Assembly (NCBI GenBank): GCA_020853845.1
Contig: JADYYD010000146.1
Span: 1-35,180, forward strand
DNA length: 35,180 bases
Direction: 5' to 3'
Source of the DNA: Candidatus Melainabacteria bacterium
Lineage (GTDB): Bacteria > Cyanobacteriota > Vampirovibrionia > Obscuribacterales > Obscuribacteraceae
A model generated the notes under the pieces. It saw nothing but the letters and a program-made list of their open reading frames with translations, made no database searches and was not told the origin of the DNA. Numbering within the stretch: position 1 is the stretch's first letter; every line of letters starts with the position of its first letter. The position numbers and the translations under genes were made by a program. This document shows, in pieces, positions 24,010 to 32,766 of this stretch.

Positions 24010-24762
24010 TTACCACTGAGGCTCGGGATTACCTGCCGGCGAGGCCTTTGCAGCATCGCCACTGGCCAGTTGCAACTGCATTTCCCGAGCGCGCGCTTTC
24101 AATTTCGATGCTTCTGCAGTCTTTTTCTCCCGCGTCAGTACCTCGGAATACTCATTCAGGGTATTCAAAATTTGCGGGCTGGTCTTGCCGAATTTCTTCT
24201 CTTCAAGTACCAAAAGCTTGCTATATAGCTGCTCGGCTTCGCTCAGCTTGCCGGACATTGCGTTGGCTTGCGCAAATTTTTGAGCCAGTGACAGTGTCTC
24301 CGGGCTATCCTTTCCAGAAAATCCATTTTGCATGGCGAGCGCGATTTGCCTCAATTCAAGCGCTCTTCGATATTGCTTCTGCTGCTCATAGACTGAAGCC
24401 GTTTCACTCACTGCCTGCACTAAATACTTTGGATCGGATTTCGGATTTGCTTCTCTCTCTTTGCGCGCCTTTTCAATGTATGGCTCCGCATCCTGAGGAA
24501 GCTTGCGCAAAGACTGCACAAGAGCCAGTTTGCCCCAGACATCAACGCGGCGCTGATCGCCGGCATCCATTTTCATAGCTTGTTTTTCAGCCAGCAAAAG
24601 ATTGTTTTCCGCCTGATCGTAACTTTGACTCTTGAGCAATTTCAGGCTCTGGTCGAAGTATTTATTGAACAACTCGGAAGAACCGCAGCCCGAAAGCAGA
24701 GAAGCACCTGCCACGGCGACAAATGCAGCCGACAGCAGGCGACGCGAATCGCTTTTATTCAT
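24010..24762 (-). CDS. TPR lipoprotein
   Basis: 250 aa. The start is ATG 24762, because the sequence from there is a lipoprotein signal: basic N terminus, hydrophobic FVAVAGASLLSGC with lipobox Cys26. A longer frame to 24825 only adds non-signal residues. Four or so TPR helix pairs follow (SYDQAENNLLLAEKQAM, QYRRALELRQIALAMQ, KLSEAEQLYSKLLVLEE, TLNEYSEVLTREKKTAEA). It is anchored to a membrane by lipid and would act as a protein-binding scaffold. It lies 84 nt downstream of kinase 3, so this is the second TPR-kinase pairing in the window. Confidence 0.87.
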   Translation of the reverse strand: MNKSDSRRLLSAAFVAVAGASLLSGCGSSELFNKYFDQSLKLLKSQSYDQAENNLLLAEKQAMKMDAGDQRRVDVWGKLALVQSLRKLPQDAEPYIEKARKEREANPKSDPKYLVQAVSETASVYEQQKQYRRALELRQIALAMQNGFSGKDSPETLSLAQKFAQANAMSGKLSEAEQLYSKLLVLEEKKFGKTSPQILNTLNEYSEVLTREKKTAEASKLKARAREMQLQLASGDAAKASPAGNPEPQW

Positions 24763-24845
24763 AGAGGGCACATCCTCAAGTCGATGGTAAGCCACAAAAT
24801 AATAGGCAGCATTCACCGCAAACAAAAGGGTGTTTTCCCTGAAGT

Positions 24846-26813
24846 TTAGTCTGCGATCTTATTTATGAGGCCAAAGACTTGCCTGATGGTTCGCTTTACA
24901 GTCCGTCCCGGTTTGCTGTTTGTGACACGACTCAAGTCCACATCATCTAAGCGGCTGCTTCGGTTCCTGTTGTTATAGCTAGACGACGAGGGCTGGGGGG
25001 CGGGAACATGCACCGGCTGAGCGGCAACAGGTTCGGACTGGCGAACCGGCATGGCAGCCGGCGACGAATAAGAATTGCGCTGAGCAGTGGCGGGGTTGTA
25101 TCCCTTGCCGGTGTAATCATAGAACTGATAAGGCTTGGGCTTGCGTTTGGACGCTTTCTTCTTGGGCGGCGCGGACGGCTTCGGCGCTACACGCGCGACT
25201 GCCGGTGCGGCACTTTGCGGTTTGGAAACCGACTGAGGCGCCGAGGCAGGTGACGATACAGGGGCGGGGGCGGCGGAGGAAACCGGCTTTTCGTGCGACG
25301 CATTGACAGAGGCAGTATCAGGCGGCGGCGAAGCGCCCGGGCGCAAGAGGAGAAATCCGGCAATGGCGAGCAAAACAGCAAGGGCGACAGCGCCAAAGGT
25401 CGCAGACTTTTTGTCGATCACGATCGAAATGGTCGGATCGCGCTTATCGACCACGACAGCAGGTCGATGCGGCTCGACGTTTTGTTGAAAAGGCGCCGAG
25501 CTGGTGCTGAAAGAAATGTTGTTGGAAGAAACAACATTTGGTGCGATCGCTGGCTGTGGAACGACTGGCGGCGCAGACTGAGAAATTTCTTGAGGAGCGG
25601 GTGGAGCCGCAGGAGGATGAGCCGCAGGAGAGTGAGCCACGAGTTGAGTGGAAACTATATCATCGACATTTGCATTCAAGAACGACGGAGTCGGCGTCAA
25701 AGCGCCGGTGTTTTGCGAAAGATCGCTCAACCAGCTATCGCTGTCCAGCTCGACTTTGCGACCGGAAACCCTCTCTGCTTCGAGTGACAAAGTATTGACG
25801 CTGAGTTGAGGTTTGAGCGAACGCAAATGCGTCGCCACCGACTCTAGCTCGTTTCGCAAATCGTTCATGGATTGAAAACGTTCTTCGCGATCCTTGGCCA
25901 AGCATTTGAAAATTACACCTTCAAGCTGCTGTGGAATCTCCGCATCAGGACAGGCAATCGCAAATGCATCCGGCATTTCGCAGACCTGCTTGAACATAGT
26001 TTCCAAAGGATCGGCAGTGTTGAAAATCGGTCGACCTGCCACAACTCTGTACATGACCGCACCCAGCGAATAGATATCCGCGCGGGCATCGAGTTTCATG
26101 CCCTTGCATTGCTCCGGGCTCATGTAGAGCGGACTGCCGAAGACCTCTCCTGTGCGGGTCAAATTCTCCGCTTCCGGGATAGTCGGATTGAGCACTTTGG
26201 CGATGCCGAAATCGACAAGCTTTACGAACTCCTTGCGCCCTTCGAATTCGACAAGCATGATGTTCGACGGTTTCACATCCCTGTGAATGATGTCCTTGGA
26301 ATGAGCGTGTGCGAGCGCCGAGCTGATCTGCAAAAACATGTTGACAGCGCGCACGACGGGAACTCTTTTCTCCGCATCAAGAAGGGAAGTCAGCGTGGTG
26401 CCTTCAAGATAGTCCATCACCATGTACGGCTGACCCTGGTTGGAAACACCAAAGTCGTGAACGTTCAAAATATTGGGATGCGAAAAAGTGCTTGCCGCCT
26501 GCGCTTCCACCTTAAAGCGTTTGAGAGCATCAGCATTTCCGACCATTTTTGTATGCAAAATTTTGATTGCAACATCACGCTGCATGAGCAGATGTTTGGC
26601 ACGATAAACCATGCCCATACCGCCTCCACCAAGCACTTCGGTGATTTGGAAACGGTCGCAAAATAGAGTGCCGACCATTGGATCGCGTGGCACATCCAGG
26701 ATGGTAAGCGCTATTCCATCGGTAGGGCACGTGGCCAGATTGGCCGGGAATTCTTTATGACAAACCAGACACGCCTTGCGTGCTGTCTCATTCGCGTTCC
26801 CGAGATCATCCAT
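24846..26813 (-). CDS. membrane Ser/Thr protein kinase with N-terminal Cys cluster
   Basis: 655 aa from ATG 26813. Residues 15-29 have C15-x2-C18-x10-C29, resembling half of a zinc ribbon (CLVCHKEFPANLATCP). Residues 54-330 are a complete Hanks-type kinase: GGGGMGMVY loop (62-70), Lys84, HRDVKPSN with Asp179, DFG Asp201 and GSPLYMSPEQ. A juxtamembrane linker, one transmembrane helix (about 472-490) and a long Pro/Ala/Ser-rich outer tail follow. No PASTA or LRR is visible, so the tail is probably a linker or surface attachment region. It heads a - strand run with the TPR lipoprotein. Confidence 0.93.
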   Translation of the reverse strand: MDDLGNANETARKACLVCHKEFPANLATCPTDGIALTILDVPRDPMVGTLFCDRFQITEVLGGGGMGMVYRAKHLLMQRDVAIKILHTKMVGNADALKRFKVEAQAASTFSHPNILNVHDFGVSNQGQPYMVMDYLEGTTLTSLLDAEKRVPVVRAVNMFLQISSALAHAHSKDIIHRDVKPSNIMLVEFEGRKEFVKLVDFGIAKVLNPTIPEAENLTRTGEVFGSPLYMSPEQCKGMKLDARADIYSLGAVMYRVVAGRPIFNTADPLETMFKQVCEMPDAFAIACPDAEIPQQLEGVIFKCLAKDREERFQSMNDLRNELESVATHLRSLKPQLSVNTLSLEAERVSGRKVELDSDSWLSDLSQNTGALTPTPSFLNANVDDIVSTQLVAHSPAAHPPAAPPAPQEISQSAPPVVPQPAIAPNVVSSNNISFSTSSAPFQQNVEPHRPAVVVDKRDPTISIVIDKKSATFGAVALAVLLAIAGFLLLRPGASPPPDTASVNASHEKPVSSAAPAPVSSPASAPQSVSKPQSAAPAVARVAPKPSAPPKKKASKRKPKPYQFYDYTGKGYNPATAQRNSYSSPAAMPVRQSEPVAAQPVHVPAPQPSSSSYNNRNRSSRLDDVDLSRVTNSKPGRTVKRTIRQVFGLINKIAD

Positions 26814-27064
26814 ATATGTTCGTCCGTAGTAATCAGTGCGTGGGGGGGACCGCTGCTACCAGGATTCCAAATTTGCGAATTTACCTAAACAGACACAAAT
26901 GGACGAAAAAATGTTTCGCGTTTGGCTGAGTTTTTTTGAAATACACAAAAGTCTATCTGCCCACCTGACACTATTTGCCCATTGCGAGCGGTAAACCCAA
27001 ATACTGAAAGGCAAAATTTAAACTATGTATTCACTTCGAGCAGGCACGAAAGTCCAAAGCAAGT

Positions 27065-28615
27065 TCAATTCTTCTTGCCTGCGGTACCTGCTACGTCAAA
27101 GCCCGGCTTCGATTCAACGTTGCGCTTCATTTCCAGATCGAAAGTTACTCTCGGCAAATCAGCATTGGCGGGGAATTTCGGTATTTCATACTGTTTGACT
27201 AACTGCACGGCGTTGAGAGCGTTCTGCTTGAAATAAGTTTCTGAATCCACATTCCGGGCGACGCTGTCCGCGGGTTGAAAGTCTTCGACCTGAGCCGAAA
27301 GATCGCGATCTTTTGTGACAGTGACCCGCACGACAGCCACACCAGGCCCCACATCAACGCTCTGCCAACGCGCATAAATGGCACCGGCAACTCTGTGATA
27401 CCAGTCATCCCATGACGGCGCGACTGTGGCATTCAAGGACGGCATCAAGAGAGCATTAGCGTGAAGCGGCTCCTCTTGCGCGATTACCGGCTCGGCAAAT
27501 TCACCGCCGCCCGTTTTCAACTTGCCGGCATTTGCAAGAAGTCCGGTTGCCGTCGGTGCTGACCACTGGCCACCCAGTGTTTCTTTCTTATAACCAGGCA
27601 CCATGATGGAAACCTCGTAGCCGGGCGCGTAGGTAACCACGCCACCGCGCGATTGGCTGTGCCTCAGCGTTCCACCCGGCGTATAGTCGGAGATATTGCT
27701 GGCGGTCTCCGCCACTTTTTTTGTTTCATATCCAGGAACGTAAGATGTGACGCCACTTTTGGTTATTGGATCAGCCTGGGTTTTGAATGGACCGAAGGCC
27801 CCGACAAAAGGTCCATTCCCTCGCAAACCCATACCAGGACCGAACATCTGAACATTCGACGCCGACCCGCTGGAAGCGGAACGCGTCACCTCATAGCCAG
27901 GCACATAAGAAGTGACACCATCTCTAGACTGAACATGCCTGGATTCATATCGCGGTGCGATCTCAGTCACGCCCTTGGTCACAGTGCCCGGAGTAATCGA
28001 ATAGCTGGGATCGAATGTCATGACGCCGTTTCGCGGAGTCAGCGTGTAACTGGAAATGGGCGGAATCGGATGCGTCTGCCAGCCGGCGGCCGCATTCAAT
28101 GGATTGCCGGGGCGTCCGAAAGGAGTCGGCGTAGCCTGACCGGGAAAGAAGTGCTGATTACCTGAAAATTGATTGACCTGCCCGGCCATCGGAGCGCGCC
28201 CATCGATGCCGCCGTTCAACCTGCGCGCTTTGTCAGCGGCACCGGGCAGAAGAATGAGCGATGGATTGAGGGCGGCATCATCCTTGATGGAACCATTGAG
28301 AAGCCTCGTGGAAGTGCCGCCGGTGAGCACCTTTTGCTCGGCGCCGCCGGTCAGCATTTGCTGCTGGGTGCCGCCTTGCAGAGTTTGCTGCTGGGTGCCG
28401 CCCTGCAGAGTTTGCTGCTGGGTGCCGCCCTGCAGGTTGCGCTGTTCGACGTTTCCTTCGAGAATCTGCTCAACCGTGCTTCCTGTCAGTCCCTCAGCGA
28501 AGGTCGGCACAGAGCAAGACAACGCCAGAATAGAGCCGGAAACCCAGCCGAAAGCCCAGCCGGAAACCCCTATAGATTTACTGTTCTGGCGAGATGCGGA
28601 AATGTGATTTTGCAT
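27065..28615 (-). CDS. secreted repeat protein with TonB/TolA-C-like domain
   Basis: 516 aa from ATG 28615. An in-frame GTG at 28684 is an alternative; neither has a clear binding site. The long signal peptide (hydrophobic about 17-38) ends near TFAEG. Residues about 52-109 are degenerate nine-residue units (LQGGTQQQT, LTGGAEQKV, LTGGTSTRL), which would fit a short beta-helix or amyloid-like strand stack. Residues about 180-370 hold repeats of VTSYVPGYEV type (about six). Residues about 400-510 resemble the TonB C-terminal domain (YARWQSV...VRVTVTKDRDL...NALNAVQL), which in TonB binds outer-membrane receptors. Function is unknown; an envelope linker is plausible. Confidence 0.7.
   Translation of the reverse strand: MQNHISASRQNSKSIGVSGWAFGWVSGSILALSCSVPTFAEGLTGSTVEQILEGNVEQRNLQGGTQQQTLQGGTQQQTLQGGTQQQMLTGGAEQKVLTGGTSTRLLNGSIKDDAALNPSLILLPGAADKARRLNGGIDGRAPMAGQVNQFSGNQHFFPGQATPTPFGRPGNPLNAAAGWQTHPIPPISSYTLTPRNGVMTFDPSYSITPGTVTKGVTEIAPRYESRHVQSRDGVTSYVPGYEVTRSASSGSASNVQMFGPGMGLRGNGPFVGAFGPFKTQADPITKSGVTSYVPGYETKKVAETASNISDYTPGGTLRHSQSRGGVVTYAPGYEVSIMVPGYKKETLGGQWSAPTATGLLANAGKLKTGGGEFAEPVIAQEEPLHANALLMPSLNATVAPSWDDWYHRVAGAIYARWQSVDVGPGVAVVRVTVTKDRDLSAQVEDFQPADSVARNVDSETYFKQNALNAVQLVKQYEIPKFPANADLPRVTFDLEMKRNVESKPGFDVAGTAGKKN
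28289..28462 (-). repeat. 27-nt coding tandem repeats
   Basis: About six units encode the Gly-Gly-x-x-Gln repeats at the mature N terminus of the secreted protein. Three central copies are nearly identical in DNA (CTGCAGGGCGGCACCCAGCA core on the - strand), which suggests recent duplication. Confidence 0.8.
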
Positions 28616-28684
28616 TGGCGCGACGGAATGGCGTAAAGAAGTGTCAAAACAAAAGATGAAACTTGCATAATGTCGTATTGTCAC

Positions 28685-29302
28685 AATATCAAAAGATAAT
28701 TGGCGATAGAGTCCGGCAAAGAGCGGAAGAAGACGACAGGCTGGGCATGACGAGGCTCAACCACAGCAAAACGTCACTAAATAAATCCTTCGCTTTTGCA
28801 GGTTGAATTGCCTTCTCTTGTGCGCTGAAAAACTACCAGAAGGCCGAAACGAGTCTCAAAACAGAGCCAGAGCAAGCTATAGCGAGCTGCCCACTATAAG
28901 CCTGCGCAGGTGGCGCAATCAAACTCAATATTGTTATCAACAGCGACGCTTCAATCAGCCTGCGTACAGCCAACGGGCCCCGGCATACACAGATATTGCC
29001 ACCACTATTAGTGCTGTTTCCCAAAAACTGGCGTGAGCTCTCTACCTTTGCATCCGCTATACTCTGTGAATTGAAGGCGGTTTCAGAGGTACTTTCTGCG
29101 TCCATAAACGCAGATACCTGTTTGTGAGATGAGCTTCAGCTAAAGGATAGCTATTTTTTACTCACAAACAGCGATGGGTATACCTATCAGACTATACTCA
29201 TCGCATCGGTTTTCAGGTAGTGGGAAAACTGGAACCACCGCGGCTTTTGTGTCTTCAACCGAGAGCTCGTTTCATCCCAGACGCATCACGAGGTAGGGCC
29301 TT
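28685..29302. other. 618-nt region without a clear gene
   Basis: Between the secreted protein (-) and the desaturase (+). A 90-codon frame on - (28833-29105) has a signal-peptide-like stretch (IEASLLITILSLIAPPAQA) deep inside it, but it lacks a binding site and its N-terminal half looks non-coding; I do not call it a gene. The right part holds the 11-bp inverted repeat noted separately and presumably the desaturase promoter. Confidence 0.5.
29118..29171. promoter_or_regulatory. perfect 11-bp inverted repeat upstream of the desaturase
   Basis: CTGTTTGTGAG (29118-29128) and CTCACAAACAG (29161-29171) are exact inverted copies 32 nt apart. Between them AGCT/AGCT forms a smaller hairpin followed by a run of T. 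It lies 132 nt before the desaturase start. It could be an operator for a dimeric regulator or a structured 5' leader; the T run also allows a weak terminator. Confidence 0.6.
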
Positions 29303-30148
29303 TTGGACTCATTTTTACTTTTTGCGGGCCTGACCTTCGTCTTCTACTTGTGGCATATGTTCGGGGTGACGATAGGTCTTCACAGACTGCTCTCCCACAG
29401 GGCTTTCACATGCTCCAAGGCGGTCGAGTATTTCTTCGTTTTCGGCGCCTATTTTGCATTCCACGGCTCTCCGGTTTGGTGGGCGACGATTCACCGCGCT
29501 CATCACCGCTATTCGGATTTGCCGCTCGATCCGCATACGCCCAACAACGGCATTTTCTCTGCTTACGCGTTTTATAGCGAATGGAAATATCCCGCGCACA
29601 TCAACCCAAAGGTGCAGAGCAAAGATCTGCTCAAAGACCCGCTCTACAGACTTCTGGAGTCGGGCGCCGATTGGAAGCTCGGCTATGCGATTAACGTCGT
29701 CAGCAGCCTTCTTTTCCGCGTCGTATTGCTCGTCGCTTTCGGACCGATTGTTGCCGGTGCCAGCTTGCTTGCCGGTATTCTGGCTCTGAATGCGCCTTTG
29801 ATTCTCAACATCATTTGCCACATGCCGCGATGGGGCTACAAGAACTTCAAAATCAAAGACGACAGCATGAACAACTGGCTCATGGCCATCATTTGCGTGG
29901 GCGACGGCTGGCACAACAACCACCATGCCGTGCCGGGTTCCAGCAATATGGGCTTGAAGCCCTGGGAAATCGACCCGTCGTTTCTGTTTTTAAAGGCTTT
30001 GCAAGCAGTCGGATTGGTCGGCACCATCAACGAAACTCTGGCAAACGAAAACCCTCGCCTGGCGCCTGTGCCGGTCACAGCGTACCGCTCGACGCTCAAG
30101 GCTCATCGCAAGCACAAACGCAATCGCGAGTTGACCTCGATTCGCTAG
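29303..30148 (+). CDS. membrane fatty-acid desaturase (delta-9 type)
   Basis: 281 aa from TTG 29303; GAGG lies about eight bases upstream and an in-frame TAG at 29294 blocks longer readings. The three histidine boxes that bind the di-iron centre are intact: HRLLSH (27-32), HRAHH (64-68), HNNHH (204-208). Hydrophobic segments flank them as in acyl-lipid/acyl-CoA desaturases. It introduces a double bond in membrane fatty acids, raising fluidity. First of three + strand genes, with GGDEF and PlsC-like genes after it. Confidence 0.93.
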   Translation: MDSFLLFAGLTFVFYLWHMFGVTIGLHRLLSHRAFTCSKAVEYFFVFGAYFAFHGSPVWWATIHRAHHRYSDLPLDPHTPNNGIFSAYAFYSEWKYPAHINPKVQSKDLLKDPLYRLLESGADWKLGYAINVVSSLLFRVVLLVAFGPIVAGASLLAGILALNAPLILNIICHMPRWGYKNFKIKDDSMNNWLMAIICVGDGWHNNHHAVPGSSNMGLKPWEIDPSFLFLKALQAVGLVGTINETLANENPRLAPVPVTAYRSTLKAHRKHKRNRELTSIR

Positions 30149-30385
30149 TCACTGCAAGCGTTTTGACAGAATTACTTGCCGGCAGATCGCGATTGCGAAA
30201 TGCCGGCAGTTCTTTTGGCCGGGGCGGTCATGCGGAAAAGAACCTGCCTTAAGCGAGGCTGCGGGCGTATCGTAACCGGCGAGAAACCGACCCGTGCCCA
30301 AGAAAGAGGTTTTTCTAAAACACCTGGGTATATAAATATTGACAGCCGGGGGGTTGTTTACTGTGGTTTGGGTTAACGAACGAAT

Positions 30386-31189
30386 ATGGCATCCAATAAA
30401 GACGAACACCAGGAATGGGTAATTAAGGACAACTTTTTTCACCGGGGCGTGTCGAACGTGCGCAATACCTTGCACGGCAACGCCGAGGCGGCTCAACGCG
30501 CGCTCGAATTGGTGAAAGCCAAGCAGGCGCAAAACGCGCAGCAATTGGTTTCGCAGACAGGGGCACATCCGGCACAAGTCGCGGCAGGGCAGACATCAGC
30601 AGTGACACACTCGGGTCAAAGACCTTGCCAGTGCTCGAATTTACCCGATGAGGAGCTGGAAAAGCGCGCTCTCAACGATCCGATTCTTCCGGTTTACAAG
30701 TTTCGCTATGTGCTCAATCGGCTGCGCTCTGAAGTGAAGAGAGCCGCTCGCTACGGGCACACAACGTCTGTAATGATAATTACAATTGATGATTTTGCCG
30801 TGCTGCCTCAAAAATTCGGCAATTTTGCCGAGATGGTGCAGAATGAAGTTTTGCTGGCAGCCAGCCAGCGCTTCGCGGCGATCATACGCCGAGACATCGA
30901 CTTGCTCGGGCGCTATCTCAACGAGCGTTTTATCGTCGTCTTGCCGGAAACGAATGCCGAACAGGCAGCGCATTTCGGTGAACGCATCAGAGCCGCTATT
31001 CAAGGAACTTGCCTCGATCATATGTGGCACAAAGTAACCTTCACGGTGAGCCTGGGAATTTGCTCGTCAACGGGAGACACACTCCCGGCCGAAGAGATGA
31101 TCATGCAAGCCGACGGTGCCACTGAGATGGTCGAAAAACAAGGCGGCAACGGCGTTCACCAGGTTTCCTTCGAAACTCCCGCTCAGTAG
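30386..31189 (+). CDS. degenerate GGDEF-domain protein
   Basis: 267 aa from ATG 30386. Residues about 95-260 have the GGDEF (diguanylate cyclase) fold: DPILPVYKFRYVLNRLRSEVKRAARYGH matches the usual DPLTGLYNRRYF start, and TIDDF (133-137) the metal-binding strand. The signature strand reads LGRYLNERFIVVLPET, where GGDEF has become LNERF (178-182), so c-di-GMP synthesis is unlikely. Such proteins can bind GTP or c-di-GMP or act as scaffolds. The N-terminal 95 residues are Gln/Ala-rich with a CQC pair (81-83). No membrane segment. It sits between the desaturase and the acyltransferase. Confidence 0.85.
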   Translation: MASNKDEHQEWVIKDNFFHRGVSNVRNTLHGNAEAAQRALELVKAKQAQNAQQLVSQTGAHPAQVAAGQTSAVTHSGQRPCQCSNLPDEELEKRALNDPILPVYKFRYVLNRLRSEVKRAARYGHTTSVMIITIDDFAVLPQKFGNFAEMVQNEVLLAASQRFAAIIRRDIDLLGRYLNERFIVVLPETNAEQAAHFGERIRAAIQGTCLDHMWHKVTFTVSLGICSSTGDTLPAEEMIMQADGATEMVEKQGGNGVHQVSFETPAQ

Positions 31190-31280
31190 GCGGTTGCGTT
31201 TCTTTTCATTGGGCGCGATTGCCCGGCAAAAGTGCACCATCAGCGGTGGCTAACCGGAAAGGCTCAACAGGAATTGACCA

Positions 31281-32204
31281 GTGCAGGAAGTCTTTGTCTT
31301 CATCTGTTTGGCTCTTTCCGTCTGGCTGATTTCCTGCGCCGTTGAAGCACGCAGCACTTTCTGGGCCGCTGAAGTTTTAAAAGTGCGCGATGGTGGCTAT
31401 GTGCCGCCCGCGCCCTACTTCCTCACCAATCTTCTGTGCCGCGCTGTCTGTTTCACACTTGGATTTTTGGAAGTCGGACCGATCAAGATAGTCGGCAAAG
31501 AACGGCTTCCGAAGAATGGTCCACGCATTATTGCGCCATTTCACATCGATGCAGGCGACGCCTCGATCGTGTCCGCTCTAATCGGCATCAGTCCTATGTA
31601 CTACTTGATTCGCACAACGGAAGTACTCGGCTATAGAGGGTGGATAGCGACGATGACGGGCGCAATTGCAGTTGATGAAGAAACCCAGGAAGGGCGAACG
31701 AGAGCGTTTAAAGCGGCTGTAACGGCCCTTTCCTCGGGCGGACCGAACGCTCAACTCGTGATCTTTCCGCAGGGACAACTGGTGCCGGATGAGGTCATTC
31801 GAAGGCACGAATTCAAATCCGGCACCATGGCTATTGCCAAACTTTGCGCGCGCAAAAGAAAAGAGCCGATCTGGATTGTACCGCTGGGAGTGCATTACAA
31901 GACTGATCCTAAAGAGGCGACCCTCTTTCAAAAAATAGTCCAGGGGCTCGGATTCAAGAAGTTTCGCAATCTATTCGGACATCAGAATTATGGCGCCGTC
32001 GCCGTCGTCGGCAGACCATTTCAAGTCACGCCAAAAACCGCGCAGGTCGAGGATATCGCCCGGGGGATAGCCCTGGATGATGACGCCGAAAAAGCTACGG
32101 ATATGTACGTGCAAAGACTGAGTCTTTTGCAACGCTCGGCAAAAAAACACAGTGCCGGCAAACTTGACCTCCACCTCTCTCTGAAGGAAGGGAATTCCGA
32201 CTAG
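31281..32204 (+). CDS. PlsC-like lysophospholipid acyltransferase
   Basis: 307 aa from GTG 31281, with AGGAA about eight bases upstream. An N-terminal hydrophobic helix (about 3-20) anchors it to the membrane. The acyltransferase catalytic motif HX4D is at H88-IDAG-D93, and the acceptor-binding motif, usually FPEGT, reads FPQGQ (162-166). The enzyme type adds an acyl chain to lysophosphatidate or a related lysolipid. The Gln substitution may change the acceptor. With the desaturase upstream it suggests a small membrane-lipid module. Confidence 0.85.
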   Translation: MQEVFVFICLALSVWLISCAVEARSTFWAAEVLKVRDGGYVPPAPYFLTNLLCRAVCFTLGFLEVGPIKIVGKERLPKNGPRIIAPFHIDAGDASIVSALIGISPMYYLIRTTEVLGYRGWIATMTGAIAVDEETQEGRTRAFKAAVTALSSGGPNAQLVIFPQGQLVPDEVIRRHEFKSGTMAIAKLCARKRKEPIWIVPLGVHYKTDPKEATLFQKIVQGLGFKKFRNLFGHQNYGAVAVVGRPFQVTPKTAQVEDIARGIALDDDAEKATDMYVQRLSLLQRSAKKHSAGKLDLHLSLKEGNSD

Positions 32205-32504
32205 ACAAGATAACCTAGCAGCACAGATGGAAGGACGAGATCGTGAGATCAAACTGCTGACGGACAGCCAGTACAAGCGTGGCTGGTGGACACAATTTAG
32301 CTCCTGGCTAATAACCGGCCGATGAGTGTCCGGTAACAGATACTAATGTTTCATGCCACCACATACGGGGCAAGGCCCTGAAAGGTGGACGGTGTCCACT
32401 TTTCAGGGCCTTGTATGTCTTGGGATTCCAATCGTCTTTGTTCCCGTCCGGCTGCAATGTATATCGTTGCCCTAATTTGGGGGCTTCTATCTAGATCTCG
32501 TCTC
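32205..32504. other. convergent gap of 300 nt with a terminator hairpin
   Basis: Between the acyltransferase (+) and the small protein (-). It contains the long hairpin at 32371-32418 and a 32-codon frame on + (32227-32325, encoding a peptide ending WTQFSSWLITGR) that has no ribosome binding site. I see no other gene. Confidence 0.5.
32371..32418. terminator. long hairpin, probable bidirectional terminator
   Basis: CAAGGCCCTGAAA followed by GGTGGAC pairs with GTCCAC then TTTCAGGGCCTTG, a stem near 20 bp with one mismatch and a three-base loop. Outer ACATAC/GTATGT bases (from 32361) extend it with a bulge. It lies between two convergent genes. There is no long T run, so it may also be a repeat element. 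Confidence 0.65.
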
Positions 32505-32756
32505 TTAAAAACTCTTCGCTCTATCGTCTGATAATTCCTTAAATGGCTGATTGAGTGCAGCTCGTGCCTCAGCAAGAATTCGCAATGCTTCTTCGTCATC
32601 CTGCACCAAGTTAAGTCGTTCTTCCTGATCGTAAAAGGAAAACATATGGTCCAAAACCCACTTGCCGCTTACAAACCCTGCCGCAAACTTATCTCGGCTA
32701 TCGTAGACAGATGCCTCCCCATTATCTGCTTTGCATACGTGTAAATATCTCAACAT
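32505..32756 (-). CDS. small acidic protein, candidate immunity protein
   Basis: 83 aa from ATG 32756, with AGGTG six bases upstream; a GTG three codons earlier is badly placed for that site. The sequence is acidic and helical at the C terminus (DDEEALRILAEARAALNQ), with an aromatic beta-like first half. No family recognised. It follows the large RelA/SpoT-domain gene by 10 nt on the same strand, so both are on one transcript. A small acidic protein right behind a multi-domain effector is the standard place for an immunity protein; this is inference from order. Confidence 0.65.
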   Translation of the reverse strand: MLRYLHVCKADNGEASVYDSRDKFAAGFVSGKWVLDHMFSFYDQEERLNLVQDDEEALRILAEARAALNQPFKELSDDRAKSF

Positions 32757-32766
32757 ATTGTTCACC

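Noticed and set aside
28833-29105. 90-codon frame on - with a signal-like stretch
   Set aside because: No binding site, hydrophobic part is internal, and the first half looks non-coding; kept only as a remark.
30339-30367. TTGACA followed 17 nt later by TGTGGT before the GGDEF gene
   Set aside because: The -35 is perfect but the -10 matches TATAAT at only three positions.
32227-32325. 32-codon frame on + in the convergent gap
   Set aside because: Acceptable codons but no ribosome binding site and no similarity that I recognise.
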